A stretch of DNA of 32,407 nt from Bacteroidota bacterium (GTDB lineage: Bacteria > Bacteroidota > Bacteroidia > Cytophagales > Cyclobacteriaceae), in the NCBI GenBank assembly GCA_947470895.1, contig CANIVF010000047.1, positions 1 to 32,407 of the forward strand, in the 5' to 3' direction. The notes below the pieces were generated by a model. It saw nothing but the letters and a program-made list of their open reading frames with translations, did not search any database and was not told the DNA's origin. Of the stretch, positions 17,256-24,654 are shown piece by piece. Made by a program: the position numbers and the translations under genes. Every line of letters starts with the position of its first letter. Within the stretch, counting starts at the first letter, position 1.

Positions 17256-18050
17256 TTATTTCCACCACTTGTCCTGAATCACTTTAAGCATTTGTGAATG
17301 CACTTGGTTGCCCGCACAAAGTTCACCACCAAAGATGTAGTTAGATACCCCTTTGAAATCGGATACTGTTCCGCCTGCTTGTTGCACAATGAATGCACCA
17401 CCGGCCACATCCCATGCCTTGAGGTTATATTCAAAGAAGCCTTCCAGACGACCACAGGCAACGTACGCTAAGTCAATGGCAGCGCTGCCAAGTCTCCTGA
17501 TGCCGTGCGTGTTTTCAAGAAAGACTTTGATGATCTCCAGGTAATCTTCTTTTTTTTCTGAATGATAGTAGGGAAATCCTGTTGCCAATAAACTCTCTTC
17601 CAGTGTTTTGATGGATGAAACTTTTATTTCTTTTCCATTGCATTTTGCCTGATGACCTTCCATCGCGTGAAAACATTCGTTGTGACTAACATCGTGCACA
17701 ATGCCTAGTATGGTTTGTTCATTTCTTTGAAGACCAATGCTGATGGCATAAAGAGGAAGCCCATGCAAATAATTGGTTGTTCCGTCTAAGGGATCAATGA
17801 TCCATCGGTATTCGTTGGTGCCGGTTTTGTCGGTTCCTTCTTCTGCTATAAATCCAGAGCCGGGTAAAAACTCGGACAACTTTTCTACAAGCCTTCGTTC
17901 CGATTCTTTATCTACGTAAGAGACAAGATTACTAGAACTTCCTTTCTGTTCAATTTTAGAAAGATCGAATCCTTCTTGCTCTTTGCTCATGAACGCTCCG
18001 ACTTCGAGGCATAATTCGATTACATTTTTTTCTAATGAAGCAAGATTCAT
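17256..18050 (-). CDS. suhB: inositol monophosphatase family protein (SuhB-like)
   Basis: A 264-residue Mg2+/Li+-sensitive phosphatase fold that hydrolyses inositol-1-phosphate or a related sugar or nucleotide phosphate; the exact substrate cannot be read from the sequence. The metal-binding motifs are complete: FIAEEGT (E70 and E71), IDPLDGTTNY (D86 and D89) and, near residue 215, AWDVAGGAFIVQQAGG. It is the last gene of a four-gene minus-strand run. Its ATG overlaps the stop of the upstream membrane-protein gene (ATGA), which suggests coupled translation. CysQ-like 3'-phosphoadenosine phosphatase is an alternative within the same superfamily. Confidence 0.88.
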   Translation of the reverse strand: MNLASLEKNVIELCLEVGAFMSKEQEGFDLSKIEQKGSSSNLVSYVDKESERRLVEKLSEFLPGSGFIAEEGTDKTGTNEYRWIIDPLDGTTNYLHGLPLYAISIGLQRNEQTILGIVHDVSHNECFHAMEGHQAKCNGKEIKVSSIKTLEESLLATGFPYYHSEKKEDYLEIIKVFLENTHGIRRLGSAAIDLAYVACGRLEGFFEYNLKAWDVAGGAFIVQQAGGTVSDFKGVSNYIFGGELCAGNQVHSQMLKVIQDKWWK

Positions 18051-18829
18051 TTCTTTTTAATTTTATTTTTAACAAGCGCCAAAAGTATAATAAGAACTGA
18101 AACCCAGGCAGCCGTGCGAGCAATTAGTTCGCCTCTGTTTTTATAGTTTTCACTAATTGCTCCAGTGCCATCATGATATAAAGCAGTCATTTGCTCACGG
18201 TTCAAACCTGGTTCATTTAAGTAGAATATAGAATAAATAACTGGCCCGGCAACAAGGAAAACGGCAAGGACAACTAGATACCAATTTATGTATGAGGATT
18301 TTAAAAAGGCCAGGTAGAAAATTAAGTTGACAATTAATACCCAGCTTGAAACACCTAGATATCCGATGTCTGCGTTCCACTTCCACCACGATGACTGAAG
18401 CTCAAGCGAATCAGCAAGGAAGTAAAAATCATTTTGCCAGGGGAGTTTCAGCATGAGGTACTCCAACCCAAGCCAAAAAAATATAATGGTAAATTTTCCT
18501 AGTCTGCTTCCGAGGCTTTGATAGGAGAAAGCATATCCTGCAAAGGCTAAAGTCAATACGATAGCCTGAGCAAAGGCCATTATCCATTGCGAAGTATCAA
18601 AAACGCTTGCACAAAAAAGTGATATAGCTAATGCGAGTAAAATTAATTCGAGGTGATTCCATGGTGTGTCTTTATCCTTTGCCGCATCGGAAATGGCAAA
18701 TAGCGGAGCGATGCCAATCAGGATTAAGACCGGAAATGATTTCATCAACCAACCAGCCGAAAGCAGTAGTGTAGCGGCTGTGAAAAGAACCCACACATTG
18801 ATAAAGGTTGTATTATTCTTTTTTGCCAT
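18047..18829 (-). CDS. Lnt-like membrane protein lacking the nitrilase domain
   Basis: A 260-residue polytopic protein with about seven hydrophobic segments. Several stretches resemble the membrane part of apolipoprotein N-acyltransferase: the N-terminal LSAGWLMKSFP...IGIAPLFAI, FFWLGLEYLMLKLPW (118-131), and WWKWNADIGYLGVSSWVLIVN (148-168). The last helix, GELIARTAAWVSVLIILLALV (233-253), resembles the post-nitrilase helix of Lnt. Between about residue 205 and 232 only some 30 residues stand where Lnt has its roughly 250-residue catalytic nitrilase domain with the Glu-Lys-Cys triad, so it cannot be an active Lnt. The assignment is by eye and could be wrong. It overlaps rsmI by 17 nt and suhB by 4 nt. 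Confidence 0.6.
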   Translation of the reverse strand: MAKKNNTTFINVWVLFTAATLLLSAGWLMKSFPVLILIGIAPLFAISDAAKDKDTPWNHLELILLALAISLFCASVFDTSQWIMAFAQAIVLTLAFAGYAFSYQSLGSRLGKFTIIFFWLGLEYLMLKLPWQNDFYFLADSLELQSSWWKWNADIGYLGVSSWVLIVNLIFYLAFLKSSYINWYLVVLAVFLVAGPVIYSIFYLNEPGLNREQMTALYHDGTGAISENYKNRGELIARTAAWVSVLIILLALVKNKIKKK

Positions 18830-19499
18830 CGATTACTAAAACGATTTCTCCTTTTACTTCTTTGATCGAAAAGTGTTGATGAACTTCGTGTACGGTTCCG
18901 GTAAAGGTCTCCTCATGTAGTTTGGTTAATTCACGAGAAACGGAAACGTGACGTTCAGGCCCAAAAAATTCTTTTAATTGTTCCAATGTCTTTAAGAGTC
19001 TGTGTGGAGATTCGTAAAGAATAGTGGTGCGATCTTCTTCGGCCAGTCGCTTGAGCATGGTTTGCCTTCCTTTTTTATGAGGAAGAAACCCTTCGAACAC
19101 AAACCGGTCTGTAGGAAAGCCTGACTTAACCAACGCGGGGATAAGTGCCGTAGCACCAGGTAAGCAATCTACTTTGAGATCGGCTTTCAGTGCTTCCCTG
19201 ATCAGCAAGAATCCCGGATCAGAAATACCTGGTGTACCGGCATCACTAATCAAAGCCATTACTTCTCCGCCCTTCAGTCGTTCGATTAAGCCAGCTAATG
19301 TTTTGTGTTCATTGAATATATGAAAACTCTGCAGCGGCTTAGTGATTTCATAATGCTTTAAAAGGAAGCCAGACGTGCGCGTATCCTCTGCTAAGATGGT
19401 ATCTACTTTTTTTAATACTTCGAGTGAACGTAGCGTAATGTCGCCCAGATTTCCGATGGGTGTTGGGACGAGATAAAGTGAAGTAATTTCGGTACTCAA
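18813..19499 (-). CDS. rsmI: 16S rRNA (cytidine-1402-2'-O)-methyltransferase RsmI
   Basis: RsmI methylates the ribose of C1402 in the decoding centre of 16S rRNA, using SAM. The 228-residue tetrapyrrole-methylase-type protein has LYLVPTPIGNLGDITLRSLE near the N-terminus, AEDTRTSGFLLKHY, ALISDAGTPGISDPGF (about 82-97), CLPGATALIPAL, and YESPHRLLKTLEQL. The family N-terminus begins at a TTG (19499-19497); no in-frame ATG lies near it, so a TTG start 2 nt after the phhB stop is proposed. That tight spacing fits translational coupling to phhB. Length is close to the family's 230-290, at the short end. Confidence 0.94.
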   Translation of the reverse strand: MSTEITSLYLVPTPIGNLGDITLRSLEVLKKVDTILAEDTRTSGFLLKHYEITKPLQSFHIFNEHKTLAGLIERLKGGEVMALISDAGTPGISDPGFLLIREALKADLKVDCLPGATALIPALVKSGFPTDRFVFEGFLPHKKGRQTMLKRLAEEDRTTILYESPHRLLKTLEQLKEFFGPERHVSVSRELTKLHEETFTGTVHEVHQHFSIKEVKGEIVLVIDGKKE

Positions 19500-19501
19500 G
19501 A

Positions 19502-19732
19502 TTATTTCAGTTGATCAATTGTTTTTGCCAGCGCTCTGTCTTTTTCCGTCACTACATTGCCGGCATCATGGGTGGAGAGTTCGATGGTCACCGTATTATA
19601 AACATTCGACCAATTCGGATGGTGATCCATTTTTTCGGCCACTAAAGCGACTTTAGTCATGAAGCCAAAGGCTTCGTTAAAGTCATGAAATATGAAAGTC
19701 TTAGTCAATCGATTGTTCTCCTCTTTCCACAT
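19502..19732 (-). CDS. phhB: pterin-4a-carbinolamine dehydratase
   Basis: A 76-residue protein of the DCoH/PhhB family, which dehydrates 4a-hydroxytetrahydropterin in pterin recycling. The signature [16 protein letters not shown], with the paired histidines, and the following [13 protein letters not shown] are clear. The ATG at 19732 gives the usual N-terminus MWKEENN; the frame is also open to a TTG at 19741. It heads the operon with rsmI. A TAACTTTA box with TTA at the -33 position lies about 30 nt upstream, a weak promoter match. No aromatic amino acid hydroxylase is nearby, so its metabolic partner is unknown here. Confidence 0.9.
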   Translation of the reverse strand: MWKEENNRLTKTFIFHDFNEAFGFMTKVALVAEKMDHHPNWSNVYNTVTIELSTHDAGNVVTEKDRALAKTIDQLK

Positions 19733-19804
19733 AGCATTCAAATTTGAATGATAAAGTTAGAATATTCGCGATAGGATTCTAAGCTGTCCGTATGGATTCT
19801 GAGA

Positions 19805-20068
19805 TTAGAGTGCCAGTATTCCTTCAATAACAGAAGCTGCCTGGTAAACATTGATGACTGCATCGCTGGAGTGCATCATCATATTGATAGTGATGCTGGT
19901 GTATTTACCATTTTTAGAAAGCTTCTCGGAAGTGGTGTGGTTAGGGAAGAGGTTCTTTACTTCTTCTTCTTTTCCAGTTGGCACAATGAACTTAAAGGTA
20001 TAGAGCGCAGGCCAGGCATAGTGCGTATCGAGCTTCTCGCCAAAATTTGCTAACCAGTTTGCATCCAT
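19805..20068 (-). CDS. DUF493 family protein (YbeD-like)
   Basis: An 87-residue cytoplasmic protein. The segment YTFKFIVPTGKEEEVKNLF, followed by SKNGKYTSITINMMMHSSD and VINVYQAASVIEGILAL, fits the small alpha-beta fold of DUF493/YbeD proteins, which resemble ACT-type regulatory domains. Function is unknown in most bacteria. The ATG lies 11 nt from the hairpin that ends the ppiD-like gene, so this gene must have another promoter or depend on read-through. The distance to the phhB ATG (about 70 nt) contains no strong terminator. Confidence 0.85.
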   Translation of the reverse strand: MDANWLANFGEKLDTHYAWPALYTFKFIVPTGKEEEVKNLFPNHTTSEKLSKNGKYTSITINMMMHSSDAVINVYQAASVIEGILAL

Positions 20069-20069
20069 A

Positions 20070-20104
20070 TTAAACCAAAACGCCCCAATGTATACTGGGG
20101 CGTT
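20070..20104 (-). terminator. rho-independent terminator after the PpiD-like gene
   Basis: Perfect 9-bp arms AACGCCCCA (20079-20087) and TGGGGCGTT (20096-20104) enclose an 8-nt loop and are followed on the minus strand by TTGGTTTAAT. It is 21 nt past the stop at 20126 and 11 nt before the DUF493 ATG. Confidence 0.8.
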
Positions 20105-20125
20105 CTTTGATCTTAGATTTTTTAA

Positions 20126-22261
20126 TTAAAAGAATTTATAGCGATTGTCTTTGATGTCAGCTCCTTCTTTGATCGCTTCCGCGATGCCAAAGCCGGATTT
20201 GCCAACGAGTGCTTGTAACAATTGATTTTTAAACATCGCGTAATCTCCCACAGCGGGTGCTGTGGTTTTATTTTGAAGCTCAACAATCAAAACCCCGTTT
20301 TCACCAGCAAATGGAGCTGAGCGTTTTCCGTTTTCTAACGAAAAAGCTTTGCCTACACCGATTGGATCTAAACCTACAGATGGTAAGGTATTTGAGTTAA
20401 ACTTTAAATCACTGGAAGAATTAACCGTGGCGTCAGCCCCGAATGATGCCGCAATTTCCTCAAGCGTGCCTTTCTGAGCGTTTAATTTCTCCAGAATTTT
20501 TTTGCCTTTCAATTCATTCTTTACAGCAGGAGTAATTTCTTCCTTCACTTTATCGAATGATTTGAAGCCTTCCTCAATCTCACCGGTCATTACAGCTACC
20601 ACGTAGCTATTATCTAAATCAAATACATCCGAAACTTTACCCACCTTCGCATCGCGGAATAGCCATGTTACTATTTGACGTGCTTCACCCAGGTTGGCAA
20701 TTCTTCTTTCACCGGTTCCTAAATCATTGGCATCAACTGCGGCCAGATTTTCTTTTTTCGCTTTTTCTTTAAACTCATCAACACCTGATAAGTCGCTTCC
20801 AAAAGTTTGAGCTTTTAGGTAAGCTTCATTCTGAGTGTCATCACTAGGTGCAATGGTTAATTCCACCGTAGCTACGGTGTATGAGGTGTAATCAGCTAAG
20901 CTGGTTACTTCGATAATGTGATAACCAAATTCTGTTTCTACCACATCATTAAGTAATCCGGTTTTCTTAGCGGAGAATACAGCCTGGTCAAATTGTTTCA
21001 CCATACGACCAGTTTGAAAATAACCTAAATCTCCACCTTGCGATGATGTGCCATCAGTTCCATGTTCACGTGCTTTTACAGCAAATGAAGCACCTGCCTT
21101 AATTTCTGCTAAAATCTTTGTAGCTTTTTCTTTGGCGATTTTTTTGCCGGCTTCACTGGCATCGTCCCAGCGAATCAAAATATGGCTGGCTTTAGCATTG
21201 CCTACCGTGTCCTGACCAAGGTTAACAATTTTATATACTTTGTACGAGCTACCTTCAAGTACTGGTCCGATAACCTGACCAGAAATAAGGGTTTCTTTTT
21301 GATTGCTTAAAAAGACTGGAAGCGTGGAGATATAATATTTTGAATATGGTGTTTGACCTTCTGATTGTGTCACGGCAAACACTGAATCTTCAGTGACTGT
21401 TTTAAAATCGGTTGCAATTTTCTGAAGATCTTCACGGATTTTAGCGGAGTCAGCCGCGGAAGCTTCTATTGGAAAAGATACATAACTCAGATTTCTGGTT
21501 TGTGCAACCTTATATTTTTGTTGAGTACGATTGTAGTATGTTTTGAGATCGCTGTCACTCACCGTAATGGCAGAATCGCTGATCGCGTAAAATGGCACAT
21601 ACAGGTATTTAACTTCGGCTACATCATTTTGGGCATGATAATCACGCTCAGCTTCGGCCTCAGTTACGTAGTTGGTTTTCACCAATAGGTTTTCATATTT
21701 AATGCGCTCGCGCCCCATGCCCAGATCCCTTTGGAAGGTTGTCCATCTGTATTTACCTTCTTGAAATTGCGCTAGTGCGTTGGGGTCTAATGGTGCTGGA
21801 ATATTGAATTGATTGATGTATTGAAGCAATTTTGAACGATCGAAATTTCCTGCGGAGTCCGCAAATGAGCTCTTCACATTTTCGTCCACATTCTTACCTT
21901 GAATCATATCCCAGATTTCCTCTGTGGTAACCTTTACCCCCAATTTTTCATATTCTGGTTTAATGGCTTTTTGTGCGATCAGAAGATCCCACGCCTGTTG
22001 TTGAAGCAATGGTCTTTCTCTCTCTCCTGGCTGACGGCCAAAATTCAGAATATAATTGTTTTCCCGTTCCTGAATTGCTGCCTGATATTCTTCCAGGGTG
22101 ACTGTTGAACCAGCAATTTTTCCTACTGTGTTTTCATTACCTATAATCGAGCGAGGACCATTTCCAAAAAGATCATTTAGTACAAATGCTGCAATGGCTA
22201 CTGCCACGAAACCAACCACCCACTTGGTCATTTTGTTTCTCAAAGTTCCAATCAATGCCAT
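20126..22261 (-). CDS. ppiD: PpiD/SurA-like peptidylprolyl isomerase
   Basis: A 711-residue, membrane-anchored periplasmic folding factor. One N-terminal helix (about residues 12-32, WVVGFVAVAIAAFVL) is followed by a SurA-type chaperone domain starting IAGSTVTLEEYQAAIQERE. A parvulin PPIC domain lies at about 357-455: KASHILIRWDD, then SSQGGDLGYFQTGRMV and VVETEFGYHIIEV. A long C-terminal substrate-binding half follows. Such proteins help outer-membrane proteins fold as they leave the Sec translocon. The gene has a good promoter and an 85-nt leader with short GCGGT/ACCGC inverted elements. The nearby LptC and barrel genes fit an envelope role. Confidence 0.9.
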   Translation of the reverse strand: MALIGTLRNKMTKWVVGFVAVAIAAFVLNDLFGNGPRSIIGNENTVGKIAGSTVTLEEYQAAIQERENNYILNFGRQPGERERPLLQQQAWDLLIAQKAIKPEYEKLGVKVTTEEIWDMIQGKNVDENVKSSFADSAGNFDRSKLLQYINQFNIPAPLDPNALAQFQEGKYRWTTFQRDLGMGRERIKYENLLVKTNYVTEAEAERDYHAQNDVAEVKYLYVPFYAISDSAITVSDSDLKTYYNRTQQKYKVAQTRNLSYVSFPIEASAADSAKIREDLQKIATDFKTVTEDSVFAVTQSEGQTPYSKYYISTLPVFLSNQKETLISGQVIGPVLEGSSYKVYKIVNLGQDTVGNAKASHILIRWDDASEAGKKIAKEKATKILAEIKAGASFAVKAREHGTDGTSSQGGDLGYFQTGRMVKQFDQAVFSAKKTGLLNDVVETEFGYHIIEVTSLADYTSYTVATVELTIAPSDDTQNEAYLKAQTFGSDLSGVDEFKEKAKKENLAAVDANDLGTGERRIANLGEARQIVTWLFRDAKVGKVSDVFDLDNSYVVAVMTGEIEEGFKSFDKVKEEITPAVKNELKGKKILEKLNAQKGTLEEIAASFGADATVNSSSDLKFNSNTLPSVGLDPIGVGKAFSLENGKRSAPFAGENGVLIVELQNKTTAPAVGDYAMFKNQLLQALVGKSGFGIAEAIKEGADIKDNRYKFF

Positions 22262-22350
22262 AAGAAAAAATTAATAAGGTTGCTTAACTGTTATCTGTTA
22301 TCTCTTTAGATTAACCGCATGAGAATAAAGCGGTCTTGATTAAAGAACCG

Positions 22351-22380
22351 CAAATTTAACCGGTTCTGATCATTCGGCAA
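22351..22380 (-). promoter_or_regulatory. promoter of the PpiD-like gene
   Basis: TTG (22380-22378), a 19-nt spacer and TAAATTTG (22358-22351) match the Bacteroidota consensus on the minus strand. The predicted start near 22345 leaves about 85 nt of leader before the ATG at 22261. Confidence 0.72.
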
Positions 22381-22436
22381 AGGGCTGAAATAATAAAATA
22401 GTATTGATTTTCAGGTAGTTAGAAGCTCGACAAATC

Positions 22437-22592
22437 CTATTTCTTTTTGCGGAGGGTATATGCGAAAAAGAGCATAGTGGCCATCATAATAAGCCAATAT
22501 GCCTGGCCTATGCCCACCGTCATAACTTCATAAATGCCGATGATTACGAAAAAGGCGGCCAGGGATAAGAGAATGATGTCTAATAGTTTCAT
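22437..22592 (-). CDS. small two-helix membrane protein, unknown function
   Basis: A 51-residue product (start MKLLDIILLSLAAFFVIIGI) with two hydrophobic helices, about residues 4-20 and 31-46, separated by YEVMTVGIGQAYW, and a basic end LRKKK. It runs from an ATG at 22592 to TAG at 22437-22439. I recognise no characterised family; similar short two-helix proteins occur in this phylum, which is a memory-based remark. It sits between lptC (87 nt upstream) and the PpiD-like gene on the same strand. Length, clean topology and coding-like composition support a real gene, but without comparative data it remains a prediction. Confidence 0.6.
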   Translation of the reverse strand: MKLLDIILLSLAAFFVIIGIYEVMTVGIGQAYWLIMMATMLFFAYTLRKKK

Positions 22593-22679
22593 CAAGTAAA
22601 TTGATTTTATAATTAAGGGACGAACACTAGAGGTTTGTTTTGGTATAAGAAGGAAGTTTCTCAGTTTTGATTTAAACCG

Positions 22680-23237
22680 TTAATTCTCTACCTCAAATTC
22701 TCCTTCTGGATTTTTCATGGTGTAGTTAGATAGATCCTGATCGGCATCGAAGCCCGTGCCATAGAGGATCTCATTTTCTAACTTGATGGTAACAAACTTA
22801 TCGGTGAAGATTTTTTTTGTATCCGGTTTCCAGAAGAGTTCTTCGGTATTTAATTTTTGTTGTTTCTCGATGTTAATTACTTCCACGTCACCTTGGCCTC
22901 TCCACTTATTTTCCGCTTTAAAATAGTAGGCACTATTGGCGCGCAGGGTAGAAGTAATTTTTCCAAGATCATCATAGAATTCTATATAAATGCCCTCTGG
23001 AAATTCCTGATCACCACTTTGAAATTCATTGATTTTTTTTGCTTTGAGTAACACCTTCATCAGGTTATTCTCGGTGTAGTACATGGTGATGTTTTCGGCT
23101 TCTCGCAGAGCACCTTCGTATAAAACGGGTTTGGTGACCTCTTCAGGATTGGAGCAGGTCGAGAATAAAGCGGATATTGAAATCAATATGCAACTACGCA
23201 GAAGTTTTAAATAAGGCTTTTTTAAAAGTGGGTTCAT
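22680..23237 (-). CDS. lptC: LPS export ABC transporter periplasmic protein LptC
   Basis: LptC receives lipopolysaccharide from the LptB2FG transporter and passes it to LptA. The 185-residue protein begins MNPLLKKPYLKLLRSCILI, an N-terminal hydrophobic anchor that ends SALFSTC, so C28 may be lipidated. The OstA/LptC-like beta region follows: VLYEGALREAENITMYYTE, GIYIEFYDDLGKITSTLRAN, KWRGQGDVEVIN, LNTEELFWKPDTKKIFTD. The ATG at 23237 is chosen; an upstream in-frame ATG at 23267 lies in the loop of a terminator hairpin and is unlikely. Other Lpt genes are not in the window. It is last in the coaX-OMP-TPR-lptC run. Confidence 0.88.
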   Translation of the reverse strand: MNPLLKKPYLKLLRSCILISISALFSTCSNPEEVTKPVLYEGALREAENITMYYTENNLMKVLLKAKKINEFQSGDQEFPEGIYIEFYDDLGKITSTLRANSAYYFKAENKWRGQGDVEVINIEKQQKLNTEELFWKPDTKKIFTDKFVTIKLENEILYGTGFDADQDLSNYTMKNPEGEFEVEN

Positions 23238-23250
23238 AGGTGATTCATAA

Positions 23251-23280
23251 ACAAAGAAGGCTGGCATTGAGCCAGCCTTC
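23251..23280 (-). terminator. terminator-like hairpin between the TPR gene and lptC
   Basis: Perfect 10-bp arms GAAGGCTGGC (23256-23265) and GCCAGCCTTC (23271-23280) enclose ATTGA and are followed on the minus strand by TTTGTTT. It is 21 nt after the TPR stop and 14 nt before the T-run and lptC start, so it may attenuate lptC. Confidence 0.8.
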
Positions 23281-23300
23281 GATTATACTGCGTTTGAAGT

Positions 23301-24647
23301 TTATTCTTTTCCTCTAGTGCGAAGTACTACCGTTTCTCCTACCCAGCACGAAATTGATTTGGTCTCGCCTTCTTTCCAGTTCAATTCAAACAATTCAGTT
23401 ACTGAAGGGAATTGACCCCGGGCTTGAGCCATTTTCTGTTGGTTGCCCGCTTTGGCATACATTTCATATGCGGCAATGTAAATCAGCCTATCTTCGGCCA
23501 TGCTAACTTGTTTTGCACAATCTTTGCCGGCACCCATGTATAGATCACCAATTTTTTCAAGGCCTTCCTTACTTGAAGCATCTGCGGATGCAGCCTTACG
23601 ATAGGATTCACGCGCTGATGACTTACTTCCTCTTTGTGATAACAGATCGCCCTGAAGAATGTATGAATCGGATTTATCTTTAGGTGAAGTGGCAAGTGTA
23701 ACGGATTCGTTAATTAATACCTCTGCTTTTTCCATATTGCCATTCTTAGCATAAATCTTACCCATGTTCTTGGCCAAACCATAATCTGGACTTGTCTTGT
23801 GTATTACTTCAGCAGCCTCTAACCAGAGAGGATCTTCGATACAGCCACCCATAGTCATAAATTGAAATACCTTTTTCGCCATGGCTATATCACTTGGATT
23901 TTGTCTGAACTTAGGAGCCATGTTTTTTCTTACAAAATCGCAATCAATTTTAACTCCACACTTAGGAAGAATATCATCGATAGTTGATTTATATTGTTTT
24001 AATCGCTCAACAACATCATGCTTATTTTCTGCCAACGCCTTTTTGGTTTTGATATCAATAATTTCAGATATTTTTTCATAACGTTGCAAGATTTGATCTT
24101 CAGTAAGGTTTTTAAGAAGAGCAACATTTAATTGAACAGCCTGCATATAAGGCACCAGGTTGTTATCCTGCACGTTGTTTCCACTCAATACAAACACTTT
24201 ATCGTAAAGTGCTAACACATCAGCCGTTTTTGCTTTATTCTGACCGTTAAAAGCAAGGGCATACAGTGCTTTGCGATTCAGCACGTTTGCCTCATCACCA
24301 CAATTGGTGATACGCATATCATATAGCATCATCAAAGAGTCAACCAATACTTGCTTTTTTACGGGATCTTTCTCAGCAGTTGCAAGCTTGTTATAGATTT
24401 CCGTTCCATCAATGTAAAGTTTGGTTTGCCATTTAGGGGCATTTGCTAACATCCATTGCAAGCCGGCTGTCGCGCCTCTGTAATGGCCTTGTTTAAGAGC
24501 ATCGCTGTAGATAGCCACAGATTCTTCAGCTTTCGCCTTGTTTTCTGGCCAGATCACTTCCTTACATTGTGAAAAGGCAGAAACAGAAGCCAGAAATACA
24601 AATGCTAAACCAAGAACTGATGATTTCATTTTCATTTTCATTTTCAT
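23301..24647 (-). CDS. exported TPR-repeat protein with repeated start codons
   Basis: A 448-residue protein with an N-terminal signal peptide (MKMKMKMKSSVLGLAFVFLA, cut probably after SAFSQ) and then an all-helical body with tetratricopeptide-like repeats. Repeats are clearest at about 290-370: DYGLAKNMGKIYAKNGNMEK, SDSYILQGDLLSQRGSKSSA, GLEKIGDLYMGAGKD. It is probably a periplasmic scaffold. Four ATGs are spaced 6 nt apart by an AAAATG tandem repeat, so the exact start is ambiguous; the furthest, 24647, is given. The frame is open to a TTG at 24662, inside the preceding gene's end. It is the third gene of the coaX run, 7 nt after the barrel gene's stop. Confidence 0.85.
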   Translation of the reverse strand: MKMKMKMKSSVLGLAFVFLASVSAFSQCKEVIWPENKAKAEESVAIYSDALKQGHYRGATAGLQWMLANAPKWQTKLYIDGTEIYNKLATAEKDPVKKQVLVDSLMMLYDMRITNCGDEANVLNRKALYALAFNGQNKAKTADVLALYDKVFVLSGNNVQDNNLVPYMQAVQLNVALLKNLTEDQILQRYEKISEIIDIKTKKALAENKHDVVERLKQYKSTIDDILPKCGVKIDCDFVRKNMAPKFRQNPSDIAMAKKVFQFMTMGGCIEDPLWLEAAEVIHKTSPDYGLAKNMGKIYAKNGNMEKAEVLINESVTLATSPKDKSDSYILQGDLLSQRGSKSSARESYRKAASADASSKEGLEKIGDLYMGAGKDCAKQVSMAEDRLIYIAAYEMYAKAGNQQKMAQARGQFPSVTELFELNWKEGETKSISCWVGETVVLRTRGKE

Positions 24648-24650
24648 TTT
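24627..24650. repeat. four tandem CATTTT/AAAATG units at a gene start
   Basis: Four perfect 6-nt units cover the start of the TPR gene and encode alternating Met-Lys. Each unit provides an ATG in the same frame, so unit loss or gain changes the length of the N-terminus without a frameshift. Confidence 0.9.
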
Positions 24651-24654
24651 TCGA

